Shown here piece by piece: positions 36,391 through 47,530 of a stretch of DNA of 64,000 nt (its first letter is position 1; the number at the start of each line of letters is the position of its first letter). The translations under genes were made by a program, and so were the position numbers. Location of the stretch: NCBI GenBank assembly GCA_010279815.1, contig QEOQ01000226.1, positions 2,134,905 to 2,198,904 of the forward strand. Reading direction: 5' to 3'. The stretch is from Brachionus plicatilis. Lineage: Eukaryota; Rotifera; Eurotatoria; Ploima; Brachionidae. The notes beneath the pieces were generated by a model that saw only the letters and a program-made list of their open reading frames with translations, did no database searches and was not told where the DNA came from.

Positions 36391-39232
36391 AAATAAAGAA
36401 AGAATTCATAAAATTTAATGCATTCTTTTTATGTGAGACTTATAGCCTTCCCTTTTCAAAATAAACACCACAACCAGCACTAAGGGGTCTTTTTCCCATT
36501 TAGATGTTTTTTTACATAATTCAAGTGTTTTTTTATATAAAAAATATAATATTACATTGAAGAGTATTTGAAAAGGATGGAATTGGGCTAATGTTAAATC
36601 TTATACAATATGAATAAGCAATTTTTTTACTCAGGAAAAAAAGTTATCAGGTTTCATCCATTTTTATTCTGTTTTTTGTTCAGAATTCATTCAGCCTTAA
36701 ACCTTCATCTTTTAAAATATAATTAAATCTTCGGCTGGTCAAGCTTTTGACACATACCTTTTATTATTTTATTTTTAAGTTTAGATTAGTTTAGTTAAGA
36801 TAAGAAAGTTTTGCACCATATTCGCGTAATAAATTGATGTAGTGTGATTTAAATTATTATTCTAGATGACGCTTTCAATGCATCACCAAAATTCAGGATC
36901 TGTTAAAATTCTGCCAATTAGTTTTTGTATATTTTATTGGCTACTAATTAATCGGGCATATTAAAATAAAATATGAGTATATAAAAAAATTCTTATTGTT
37001 TATCTGTTTTCTGTGCGAGCTTAAGCTCCTTCAGAGTAAAATATAAAAAAATATAAAAATAAAAATAATTTTAAATAAAATAAAAAAATAAATAAAAATA
37101 AACTAAAATACATTACTTCTATGATTTTCTGTTTTTACGCAATTTTACGTGAAACTACGTAAAATTACTTAAAATTACCAAAGTAAAAAAAAAGAAAATT
37201 TCCCAGATTTTACCAGAATTAACGTAAAATTACCCGAAATTACGTAAATTTTTGTAAAAAGTAAAAATTCTAAATTATACTAACTTTTTTGAGAATTTTG
37301 ACATTTTTTGCCTTTTTTTAAATTTTTTGGGCCTGAATTCGAAAAAAAAAAAATTACATTTTTTCACGTAACTTTAAGTGAAATTTTATTTGAAAACGGT
37401 AATTTTTAGCTAAAAAAATTAAATTTTAAACAATAAAACTATTCTTATTTGGTGTTTAAAGTTTCAAAATTGTGAGTTCAAAAATTACATATTTGTTGAT
37501 GAAACCACAATTCGACTCTCGGAAAAGCAAATCTACCGGTTAAGATATCCGGCTAAATATCCAGCCAATATTCCAAGTACTTCAAAATATGAAGGAAAAC
37601 TGAATATTTGGGCTGGGATTTTAATTTAAAGGAACAACGAATTTTGCTGTAAGATACAGAGTATGAAGAAAAGCTTTTACTTTAGAATTTAAATAAAATA
37701 AACTGAAATTAAAATAAACTAAACTAAACTGAAAATAAAATGAGATATATAAAGAAGTAATAAATGGAATAAGACAAAATGATCACTTAATTGAATTAAA
37801 CAAATGCTTAAAAACGTTTAAAGCATTAAAAAATTTTTAAAAATTCCGTTAAAGTTAGACAAACCAGTCCCTCACACGATTTCAATTATCCTATTTGCCA
37901 AAATGAATTAATCTTGGCTTTAAAAAGACTGAAGAGTGAAGGAGTATCAGTACCAGACTAAATACATAATTTATTGTTAAAATATTTAATAATTACTAAA
38001 TTCTAAAAAATTGATATTCTTTTTTATTTTACTCAAAATTTAATTTTTCTTTAAGTTTTTTATACTTGAAATACTCGATTTTATTTTATTTTTGTAACAA
38101 AAATTATATTTAATACAAAATCATTTAAATAATTTTTGTTTACTAATATTTTATTTTTACATTCCCGGTAAATATCAATCCAATATTTAATTGTGTGTGC
38201 ATGTTTTTAAAATTGTTTGCAGAGTTTTGATTTGGTTGACACATCGAAATCATTAGCTGATAAAATTTGCTCAACAAATTTTGAAAAATTATTAAATTTT
38301 TTGTTTTTAATTATTTAGTTATTCACAATTTCTTTTTTAGGACATTGTTGAGAAATTTCTAATTAATTTTTTCATTCTTTAATTACTCCCAAACGGTAAA
38401 AATAATTTATTGTCCCAACAACATTAGACTGTTTAAGTTGGGTCTTTGAAAAAGGGTAAAAAAAGAATAACATACTAGTCAAAAATAAAATTTAAAAGCT
38501 TCAAAGAAAACTTAACACCAAGTCAAATATTTAAGACATAAAATTATTTTAAGACATAACTAAAGAAAAAATTTTCCCAATAAAATTAAATAATTTGTGC
38601 TTTGAATTTGGAAAATAATTTTTGTAGAAAAAAGTGTATAATTTGAAGAGCTAGTTGAAAATGTAGTAATGTAATGCTTTATATTTTCCTAGTTTCAAAA
38701 ATGTAGTCGAATCTGTGGTTAAGAAAAAAGAAGAGAGACAACACAGAATATGTTTTGACTGCTTAAAAAATCATCTAAATATCAAAATATTTTTATATTT
38801 GAGAAATATTTTAAAACAGAAAAGTATTTATGAAAAAAACCATACCCATTAAGATTAATTTAGAATTAATGAATAAAAATTATTGCTAAAAAATTTTATG
38901 CCATTTTAAAATAAATAAATCATTACCATAATTTCTCTGGTGTATTGAATTAAAATAATAATCATTTTTTTGGATGAAAATACTCAATGAAATTAAAACA
39001 AGTGATAAAAATTACATTGGATGTAATTTATTATTTATAAGAAATTATAAAAAAGTAAAAATTATTTAATAAGAATCACTTTAAAAAAATCTTTGAAATA
39101 CCACCTACGCTTTATTTAAAAATATCAAAAAAATCACAATAGAACAAAAATTTCCCTACTAGTGTTTACAGTTTTGATAAAACGCTATAGAAGATGAGCA
39201 CCTCCCCATTATCCACTGGGATAGAAAAGAAC
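36391..39232. other. Non-coding, repeat-bearing interval
   Basis: Apart from the CGTAAAATTAC-rich block at 37115-37345, there is a patch near 37534-37570 with ATATCCGGCTAAATATCCAGCC, a sub-repeat of the kind found in mobile-element ends. No gene is visible. Confidence 0.45.
37115..37345. repeat. CGTAAAATTAC-rich block related to the 57997-58561 foldback
   Basis: Dense TACGTAAAATTAC, TTTTACCAGAATTAACGTAA and TTACGTAAATTTTTGTAAAA motifs, followed by a TTTTGACATTTTTTGCC stretch. These resemble the arms of the Tc1/mariner-like foldback element at 57997-58561, but the order differs and no ends can be placed. Possibly an old diverged relative. Confidence 0.35.
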
Positions 39233-39352
39233 ATATTATTGCATTATGTGATCATTTGATCACTTATTATGTAACCAAAGAATCTTGATGAAATATTATT
39301 GCATTATGTGATCATTTGATCACTTATTATGTAACCAAAGAATCTTGATGAA
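39233..39352. repeat. Perfect 60-bp tandem duplication
   Basis: 39233-39292 and 39293-39352 are identical base for base (ATATTATTGCATTATGTGAT...CTTGATGAA). The unit contains the palindrome GTGATCATTTGATCAC. Identity in an A/T-rich background shows a recent duplication, or an assembly artefact. Confidence 0.95.
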
Positions 39353-40350
39353 ATAGGTGACCAGGCCTGGTCACTTAATGGGTGACTTTTAAATAATTGA
39401 CCAACAACTAATTAAATATGGTCGCATATTTAAAAACTTGGTCACTATAAAAAAATTTTGGTCACATAATTTAAAAAATAAACTAAAAAAATGTCATAAA
39501 TATTAATAAAATATTTTAAAAGAGCATTTTATTTTATTTTTTGTTTATTTTGTTATTATATTTTGTATATTATATTGATTTAAATAAAATTACTTAAAAT
39601 ATTCTATTAAAAAATTATAATAAAAATTAAATTTAAAGTCTCAGAGAAATATAAGATTTTGTTGAGTTTTAAAATATTGGTTAACACCATCCTGTCAAAA
39701 ACATATGAAGATCAGATCGATTCAATAAACTCTTAACTTAAAAGCTTGAATGTGTCTAGTATGAAATGTAAAGCTTTACAGTACGAAAAAATAGTCCTTT
39801 TAATCCAAATAGTTCGGAGGAATCAGTTAAAAGTAAAAAAGCATTTAAATGGAAAACAAGACGGCAAATTTCGGATCAAATTTTAAGATCAAAACGATCA
39901 ATTAAAATTTTAAAACTTATCAAATGATTTCTAAATCTAATAATTTTGATACTTTTTAAAGAAATAAATACTAAAAATAACTAGACATGTTTTGTCTAAT
40001 AATGGTTCATTATGAAATTAATACAAAATGATTGATCCCTAAAAATCAATCAGCAATTTAAATAATTCAGGTTAAGTTAATTCACAAATTCAAATTCAAA
40101 ACTTTTATATTCATTCATTCAAACAAAAATAATTTTATTTTGTCCACTGAAACAAATAATTAAAATAATAAATATTCACTTATATTTTTGGCTACTTATT
40201 TTCATTTTTGGTCTCTTTATATTATTTTTGGTCACGTAATTAAACAAAATATTCAAAAATCAATAATATTTAAATATCAAAGTTGTTGGTCACTTAATTT
40301 AAGGTCACATATTTCAGTTGGATTCTTTGGTCACATAATATAATGTAATC
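39233..40350. mobile_element. GTGACC-type foldback element, about 1.1 kb
   Basis: The left arm has ATTATGTAACCAAAGAATC, TGAAATAGGTGACC and TTGACCAACAACT. The reverse complement of the right end (40183-40345) has ATTATGTGACCAAAGAATCC, TGAAATATGTGACC and AAGTGACCAACAACT in the same order. The arms therefore face each other around an A/T-rich core of roughly 700 bases. Related single arms occur at 36239-36390 and 58575-58715. No coding capacity is visible, so it is a non-autonomous element or its relic; the superfamily is not clear. Confidence 0.55.
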
Positions 40351-40510
40351 ATTTTTGTTATTGACTGCCTTTATTTTAATAATTAAATTTTTTAAAATTG
40401 ATGTTATAAAATGTTAAACAAAAGCAGAAAACTAGTTGAAAACATTTAAAAGATAGCTTGTTTTTTCAAAAGAAAAATTTGAAGCTTTCATAATCTTAAA
40501 ATAAAAGAAA

Positions 40511-40696
40511 CGTGTACTCAAAAGCAACGGTCCAGCTGGAAGAATTCGGGAACACCAAAGAAGATTGACGAAGCAACTGACGAGAATAAAGCCCAGAGAG
40601 AGCTTTCTGGCAAAAAGGCTACGTGTAGCCTTGCTCCGCAGTTAGCCTGATGTAGCTCTTTTTATTAAAAGGCCCGGTGGTCACTCGGTTCAAATG
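40511..40696. other. G/C-richer unidentified block
   Basis: About 185 bases of balanced composition inside A/T-rich DNA, with GGCTACGTGTAGCC (a near-perfect inverted repeat), CTTGCTCCGCAGTTAGCCTG and GGCCCGGTGGTCACTCGG. Such patches elsewhere in the window are element ends (compare 55319-55410, which also has a CTCCGCA stretch and TGTAGCT). No frame looks coding and no tRNA fold fits. Confidence 0.35.
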
Positions 40697-42118
40697 TAAA
40701 GTTTCTTATTAAAAATTGATAAAGTTGATGGATATAATAAGTTTAAATAAAAAAAACCGAATAAATAATTTAAGATAGCAAAGAATTTGTGACGGAATTT
40801 TGTGAGTTCCTGGTTTGATTAAAAAATTTAAGTAAAATAAAATTTTTGATAAATAATTAATAAAATGAAATGACTAGAGAATCGTGTGTACGACAAACGT
40901 GACTGCCTATGAGCCATAATTAGCTCATGGGAATGCCTAAAATGAAACAAAAACATTTTTTGTTGATTGATAATTTTTTGTATTTTTTTATATTTTTTTA
41001 TTTGATTATTTGAAAATTTGATATCCCTGATATTTTTTTGATTTATTTTGAAACTAGAATTTTTATTAATAAAAAAAGGAATATCGTGCAACATTTTTTG
41101 TTTTTTTTTTATTTAAATTAACCTCAATTCACATGATTTGAAATACTTATTATTTAAAAAAAAACTATTAAATTTAAATGAAAAAGATTTTGTTTTTGTT
41201 TACAAAAACAAAAACCGTTTTTATTGCAAAAAAAAATAAAATTTTTCTTCTGAATTTTCATTAAAAATTATTTAGTTTCTTTGTTGAACCTCGTTTATTA
41301 AATAAATTAAAAAATTCAGATATGACATTTGTTGAAATCTTCGATTCACTACATGTAAATAAAACCGAAGAAAAGTTAAAAAATATTCGGAAAAGCATAA
41401 CCTTATCATTTAAAAATTTATATAAAATTAAATTACGAATTAAATTAAATTAAATTAGCTTATTATTTAAACATTTTTTAAAAATTTAAACTTTACATAA
41501 ATACTATTCAATTTACAAAAATTATTGCTTTGGTAAAAATTGTGCGATGCTTATTAAGAATGGATGTGATTCTGCTTCCCAATGTATGATAAATAAAAAA
41601 AAAATTCTCGCAAAAATTTTCTTTCCAATTTCTATTATCATCTTCTCGTAATTGGATTCTTTATTAACAATTTAATTTTCAGACACAGTTAATAAATTTA
41701 TTTCGTTTAACAGAAATAATTTACCAGAATTGGTTGGTTTTTTTGTTGATAAATAAATATTTAATGAAAATGATCATTAGCTAAAAGCTTATTAAGCTTT
41801 TAAAATGAAGGTTTTAGCTTTTGCTATTAAAACAATATATTAAAATTATGATTTGAAAATAATGTCTAATCTTATTAGTAAAATTCAATATTTTAAATTT
41901 TAAATACATCATAATTAGATTAATGTCAAATTTAAAAATCTAAAAAAATTTTATAAGGCTTTCAAAAATTCACTTCCAAACTTAAAAAATACTCTAATTA
42001 ATTATTTTCTAAAAATTTTATCTCAAATAATGATATCGATAAAAAAATAGCTTTAAACGTGATCTAAATGACTGATCTTAGTTTAAGCTTGTGACTGAGA
42101 TAAATAAATTTTCTGAAC
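40697..42118. other. Non-coding region upstream of the carboxypeptidase
   Basis: A/T-rich, with a short palindrome ATGAGCCATAATTAGCTCAT near 40909-40928. An 88-codon minus-strand frame (41094-40828) is rich in Lys, Ile, Asn and Phe as expected by chance. No gene is supported. Confidence 0.5.
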
Positions 42119-42127
42119 TATATATAT
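42119..42127 (+). promoter_or_regulatory. TATA box of the carboxypeptidase gene
   Basis: TATATATAT starts 42 bases before the start codon at 42161, which would put transcription start roughly 10-15 bases before the ATG. In A/T-rich DNA such a run can occur by chance, but the position fits a strong digestive-enzyme promoter. Confidence 0.45.
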
Positions 42128-42160
42128 CGTATTTATTGTCAATTTATCTTTAACTTAAAA

Positions 42161-44117
42161 ATGAGTTTAAGATTTTTAAATATTATTCTCTTTCTGGTTG
42201 TAATTGATTCCATTTATTCTGTCGACCAAGATTACTTAAACAAATACAAACAGTAATTCACAATTCAAAAGAAATTTCCATTTTTAAAAAAAACCTTCCA
42301 TTTAGTCACACTGTTTACCAGGTTTTCACGGAAACTGACAAAGATGTTGAATTTTTATCTGTGATGGAAAAAAAAATCGGAACTAATTTTGATTATTGGA
42401 ATGAAGCTAACAACATGAACAAATGGACCCATTTAATGCTTAAATCAGAATTTAAGACACTGTTCGAAGATATCATGAAAAGCTTAAATTTAAATTATTC
42501 CGTTTTAATAGAAGATGTAGGAAATTTAATAGAAAATCAACTCATTTTAAACTCGAAAACCAATATGGTCTCTAATGATTTCGATTATGGCAAATACCAT
42601 ACTCTTGACGAAATTTCAAAATGGATGAATGATACCCAAGCTGCTTATCCTAAATTTGTATCGGTATTTAATGTATCCAGATCGTACGAAGGCAGAACAA
42701 TCAATGTACTGAAAATTTCGGTTCCAAGCTCTTCCAAAAAGCCTGCTATTTGGTTCGATGGAGGAATTCATGCAAGAGAATGGTTCTAATTTCTTACAAA
42801 ACAAAATTTTAACCAAAACTAAATAATTTTTTTCAGGATCAGTCCTGCTACTGTCATCTACATGGCTCATATGGTAAAATTTTTATTCTAAATTTCAAAT
42901 TTTCTAAATTATGTTTCAGTTTTTATCGAATTATTCAATCGATCCAGATGTTACCAAGATACTAGACAGTTTTGATCTGTATGTTTTGCCTGTATTCAAT
43001 CCTGACGGTAATTTCCTGTGAAAATTTTCAAATCAAGTCATTTATTTTCCATTCATTTAAAGCTATAATTTAAATTTTAGTCGGCTTCTTTTTTTTTTAA
43101 TTTTTAAACTAGAGTGTATAATTCAAAAAAAAAAAACCATTTCACTTAAAAAAAGCTTTTGACATTTTTTTTGAATCAATTTTAAACAAAACTTAAATGA
43201 CTTTTTTTTTTAATAAAAGGATACGAATACACCTGGAATAAGGTTAATATTTGAATTAATAAAAAAGAATTTAAGCATCTTAATTCGTTTTAGGATAGAT
43301 TGTGGCGTAAGACAAGAAGCAAAACAAAAATATCTGGCTGCTATGGAGCTGAGTAATTATTGAAAAAAAAAACTAATCAAATGCAAAGTTATTTGAATTT
43401 TAATTTAGTCCGAACCGCAATTGGGATGCGCATTTTTGTGGTATTTAAGAAAAATAACAAAAAAAAAACAAAGAAAAGACTTCGATTTTTTTAATTAGAG
43501 AAGGGTGCTTCCCGAGATCCATGTAGTGATACTTTTTGCGGAATGTCACCATTTTCAGAAATAGAGATAAAAGGAGTAGCGGATTTTATTTTGAAAAATA
43601 ACGATTCTATTGTATCCTACCTGAATTTTCATAGCTATTCTCAACTTTGGATGACTCCTTGGGGATACACCACTAATAAACCAAAAGATTTCGAGTTACA
43701 GGTAAATAGATTTTTGACCTAAATAGAAAAAAACTAACTCCATCATCAGGACAATGGTTCAGCAGCAGCAGTGAATGCATTAATTAAGCTCTACGGTACT
43801 AGGTACCAGCATGGAAATATTGCATCTACAATCTGTAAATTTTATTGATAGAAAAGAATTTTTATGATTTTTTTAAAAAAAGATGTTGCATCAGGTTCAT
43901 CTGTTGATTGGACATATGATACCGCAAAGATTCTTTATTCGTATGCTGTTGAATTAAGAGACCAAGGGCAATATGGTAAGAATGCTTATTTATGACAAAA
44001 TTTCTAACTGTATTCCAAGGTTTTATGCTACCGCCTGATCAAATAATTCCTTCCGGTTTAGAAACATTCGAAGCAATGAAAGCTCTGTCATTTTATATCC
44101 TAAAACAGCTTAAGTGA
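42161..44117 (+). CDS. Metallocarboxypeptidase A-type (M14A) proenzyme, eleven exons
   Basis: A 428-residue secreted zinc exopeptidase, probably digestive. Exons: 42161-42252, 42306-42782, 42837-42873, 42920-43007, 43220-43242, 43294-43352, 43409-43440, 43499-43701, 43750-43834, 43883-43975 and 44020-44117. All introns are GT-AG, all phases agree, and all but intron 4 (212 nt) are near 50 nt. Residues 1-20 form a signal peptide; an activation propeptide follows. Zinc ligands are His186, Glu189 (HAREW) and His314 (FHSYSQL). Asn261-Arg262 sit in DPNRNWDAHF. The catalytic Glu389 lies in VELRDQGQYGF. At the pocket position that is Ile255 in bovine CPA and Asp255 in CPB this protein has Val373 (GSSVDW), so it should prefer hydrophobic C-termini. 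Cys278 and Cys283 may pair. Full-length; AATAAA lies 3 bases past the stop. Confidence 0.95.
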
Positions 44118-44559
44118 AAAATAAAAAAAAGCCTTTTAATTGAACTAAAAGATATTTTCAGTTAAATAAATTGAAAAAATCCGTCTTGTTTTTAAAGAAT
44201 TTTTTATTTTTTTTTTTGCTTTCGGCGCTAAAATAAAAAAAATCAAAAATGAATTAAAATGAATTTTTTGAGAATGAACGAAACTTTAAAAGCAATTAAG
44301 ACGTTACGGAGTTTTTTTCGTGAATTATTTTTTAATAGTATTCAGGCAAAATTTCCTCCAACTGAAAACAACTAAAAAAAGTGAAGTAAATTCTTTAAAC
44401 GCTTTAAACGTGTAAGGGCTAATAACGAAAGTGTTTTTTGATCTCACAAAACTTTATTGAAAATCTTTTAAAAAAATTAAAATAAATAAGATAAAATAAA
44501 ATAAAATTTTTTAAAAAATGATAAAAAAGTCGAAGTAATAAAAAGAAAATTAAAATTGA

Positions 44560-45550
44560 TATGGTTTAATTCTTTGTGTTTGAATTACAAAATGTATCCA
44601 ATGTTGAAATAACATTGAAAAAGTGCGATGTTTCAAATATTTTTTTCAGTTTCAAATAAAAAATAATTTTAATTTAAAATTGCAAACATGAAAAACTTTG
44701 TTTTTTTTTTATAAATTCTGACTTTGACTTTGTGATATGATGATCCTTAAGATAATATTTGTAGTTTAAAAAACTATCTAAGATCTGTTTTGCATTTGTT
44801 TAAAATTGAGTATTTGTTAAATCGCATCAAAAGAACTTCAATTATCACTAAAGTAAAAGTTTTTAAAGAAAAAAAAAGAAGTTTTTTGGGTCTAGTCGGT
44901 TAGGTGAACTATGGTTCATCTATTACTGGAACAATTTTTGTTCTCAGGTTATACGAACCTTTAGTTAACCTAAACTAAAAATTGTTCACCTAATATTACA
45001 GTTTTTCACCTAATTTGACATTTGATCAATTCTATTTTGGCTCACCTTTACGTGAACAAAAAAAATAGGTGAACTTATAGTTCACAAAACCCAAGAACAC
45101 GAATTGTTTGCATAAAAGGTAAACTATGGTTCATGTATCGGACTAGACCAAGTTTTTCAACGATTGAATATTAAGGAAAAGCTAAATAAATTTTTTATCT
45201 TTTTTTTCTTTAAAATTATTTTTTATATTATTTTATCTTATTTAACTTTATTTTTAATTTTTTTGTTTTATATATTTTTATTCTGAAGGTTATTAGAGGT
45301 ACAGATAAATAAGTAAATTATTTAAAAGTTAAATAAAGAATTTTCAATATTTTTTTCAAAATTCTAAATAAAAATTTAACTCATTCGATTTCACTAAAGA
45401 GTTTAATTTCAAATATGAAAATGCGTGCAATATTAACTTAAAATTATTTTTAATTTGAAACCGAAAAAAATATTTGAAACATCGCATTTTTTCAATGTTA
45501 TTTCAACATTGGATAAATTTTGTAATTCAAACACAAAAAATTAAACCATA
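44560..45550. repeat. Large inverted repeat (foldback), 115-bp arms
   Basis: 44560-44673 and 45437-45550 are near-identical reverse complements (ATGGTTTAATTCTTTGTG..., TCCAATGTTGAAATAACATT..., GCGATGTTTCAAATATTTTT...). The central 760 bases hold a second, smaller inverted repeat (44886-45152) and A/T-rich DNA without coding potential. It looks like a non-autonomous element into which, or around which, another element is nested. No clear target duplication was found. Confidence 0.85.
44886..45152. mobile_element. GTGAAC-type short inverted-repeat element
   Basis: Ends GGTCTAGTCGG (44889 on) and CGGACTAGACC (ending near 45150) are inverted. Next to them AACTATGGTTCAT occurs near both ends in direct orientation. 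Inside, GTGAAC/GTTCAC words repeat at least seven times in both orientations. The layout, short ends plus repeated hexamer-type words, is the same as in the GTGACC family with a different word. Confidence 0.5.
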
Positions 45551-45880
45551 TATTGAAATAGCTATTATTATTTATTTGTATCATTTTATTTAAGACCTTT
45601 CCCATAATGCATTTTTTGAATTTATTTTAAAAAAAACCCCATTGAAAAAAATTTAAACAATGACCCTTGGTTCATTTTTCAACCGTTTTTTTCAAATAGG
45701 TTCTCTTTTTATTTGAAAAAAAGACACATTTTTTAAAAAAAAGTTAACTTTAAAGTTGAACCGTCAATTGGTTTGTTTTGAATTTCTTTATAAAAATAAA
45801 TTGATTATTGAAGTACACTAGGAGGAATTTTTAAATTCTTAATTGGGTCAATGATAGACAATTCTTTTTTTATTCTTTCA

Positions 45881-45972
45881 GGAATTTTTAAAACTTCCAT
45901 GGCAAAAATTCAAGCTATACAAAACAGAGCTATAAGATCAATCTACAATCTGCCTTTTGACTATATTAATTA
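45881..45972 (+). pseudogene. Decayed LINE reverse-transcriptase fragment
   Basis: The frame from 45881 reads KIQAIQNRAIRSIYNLPFDY before a TAG at 45971. The pattern K-IQ-QN-A-R-I is the conserved stretch after the reverse-transcriptase fingers/palm in many non-LTR retrotransposons. Sequence to about 46660 contains further broken coding-like pieces (for example EHNLKDNGLLSFSRLALKNF from 46291), partly hidden by the gap. It is a dead copy. Confidence 0.55.
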
Positions 45973-46398
45973 GTTTTGGGTAACGGAAAAAAATTTGGTT
46001 TAATTAGAAGTCAAGTTCTTTAAATATAAAAGCATCAAGAAAATAAGAAGTGTTTTAAAAGTTTAATTCTCTAAATATATTATTCCCTCATCAAACGTAA
46101 TTTAAAAAAAAATCTTAAATTAATATTTCTAAAGGTTTTAAAAAGTATTTAAGAAAAATTATAATAGAAAGCAGCAAAGTTAAATTTACTAATGTAAATA
46201 AAAGAGCTCTAAACATTAAAGTTGCTGATTTTATTAAGGTAAAATAATTTTTTGATAGATTGACACTAATAATCTATTTTTGTTATACAGGAACATAATT
46301 TGAAAGACAACGGTTTATTATCTTTTTCTCGTCTTGCTCTTAAAAATTTTAGATGTATTAAAAATAAAAAAAATTCTTTTTCTTTTTTCATGCTGTTA

Positions 46399-46422
46399 NN
46401 NNNNNNNNNNNNNNNNNNNNNN
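46399..46422. other. Assembly gap (24 N)
   Basis: A run of 24 undetermined bases inside the LINE relic region. Any reading frame across it is meaningless. Confidence 1.
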
Positions 46423-47074
46423 AAAAAATCACTTTTGAATCACTTTAGCGAACATTTAAGTCAATTAATGAAAATATTTTTAAATTGAATAACAATACTT
46501 TGAAACTAATCGAAGAAAATGTAGAAATTAAGGACTTTTTAAAAGAAATTTTGAACAGGAGTTATCATTCTACAACTCAAATGTCTAATAACAAAGGAAT
46601 TGGTCAGACTACTTCAGATTCAATCGGACCTTATTTTATCGTTGAGACAGGATAAAATGATGCAATTAGTAATTATTTTGAGATATTATTTTATGTCTTT
46701 ATTTTTTTAAGATAGCTTAAGAAGAAAAATTTGAATTTTTTATTAGAGCGTTTTTTAAATAAAGAAAAAAATTAAGTTAGCAATAAAAAATTTACGAATT
46801 ATCTTCGTAATGATAAGGGAGCTTTTAATGAAAAAGACCTAAATCAAACACTGGGACATTATGTTAAAAATTATCCGAGTAAAATGTTTGAGTAATGTTT
46901 GTTTGAGTTTGTAGTATCTTACTTGAATGTCCTTTAAAACCAAGGAAACAAAACAAAAAATTAATTTAATTGTAATAACTTAATTTGACTTCAAAAGCTT
47001 TATATAAAAAACATTATTTGCTCTATATGTGTGTGTATTCTTTGTGTAAATTTTCCATTTAACATTGGAAAAAT

Positions 47075-47318
47075 TGGAAAAAAAGACATTTTTTCAAAAA
47101 TTTTTGGCCGTTTTGAGTTTTACCAAATTTTACTAAAATTATCGTAAAATCCTATTAATTAAAGTAATTTTTCGTAATATACCTCTTTTCCGCTTTTCGA
47201 ATTTTACATAAATTAAAGTAAAATTTGGTAAAATTTGGTTGATTTACGGTATTTCACGTAATTTTTCGTAAAATGCATCTTTTTCGCTTTTAGGATTTTA
47301 CGTATCAAATTACCACTG
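47075..47318. mobile_element. Solo right arm of the Tc1/mariner-like foldback
   Basis: From AAAAAGACATTTTTTC through GGCCGTTTTGAGTTTTACC to the terminus CAAATTACCACTG followed by TA, this matches the right arm of the 57997-58561 element in order, with scattered changes. The left arm is missing. Confidence 0.7.
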
Positions 47319-47394
47319 TATATGGTATCGAATGGTTTCAAAAAATAAACCTGCTACCAATAAACAAATGCACTGAATAAAGGTATAAACGAAA

Positions 47395-47530
47395 TGGGTC
47401 ATGTCGACTTTGTGATCAAGTGTTCACAAAAAAAATGTGATCATAGGTCTTATGTCCAGAATGTAATTATTTTGATCACAAACACATCTATTAAACTCAT
47501 TGTGACCAAAATTTGATCACTAATAATTTT
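47395..47530. repeat. TGTGATCA/GTGACC-rich stretch
   Basis: GATCA or GTGACC words recur in both orientations (TTTGTGATCAAG, ATGTGATCATAGG, TTTGATCACAAAC, TTGTGACCAAAATTTGATCAC). It starts about 75 bases after the solo foldback arm, just as a GTGACC block starts right after the full foldback at 58561. It is probably a diverged member of the GTGACC family. Confidence 0.4.

Noticed and set aside
39233..39352. CRISPR-like repeat
   Set aside because: Only two adjacent identical units with no spacers, in a eukaryotic context; it is a tandem duplication.
40650..40700. tRNA T-arm lookalike CGGTTCAAATG
   Set aside because: No cloverleaf can be folded around it.
40828..41094. 88-codon minus-strand ATG frame
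   Set aside because: Lys/Ile/Asn/Phe-rich composition expected by chance in A/T-rich DNA; no recognisable motif.
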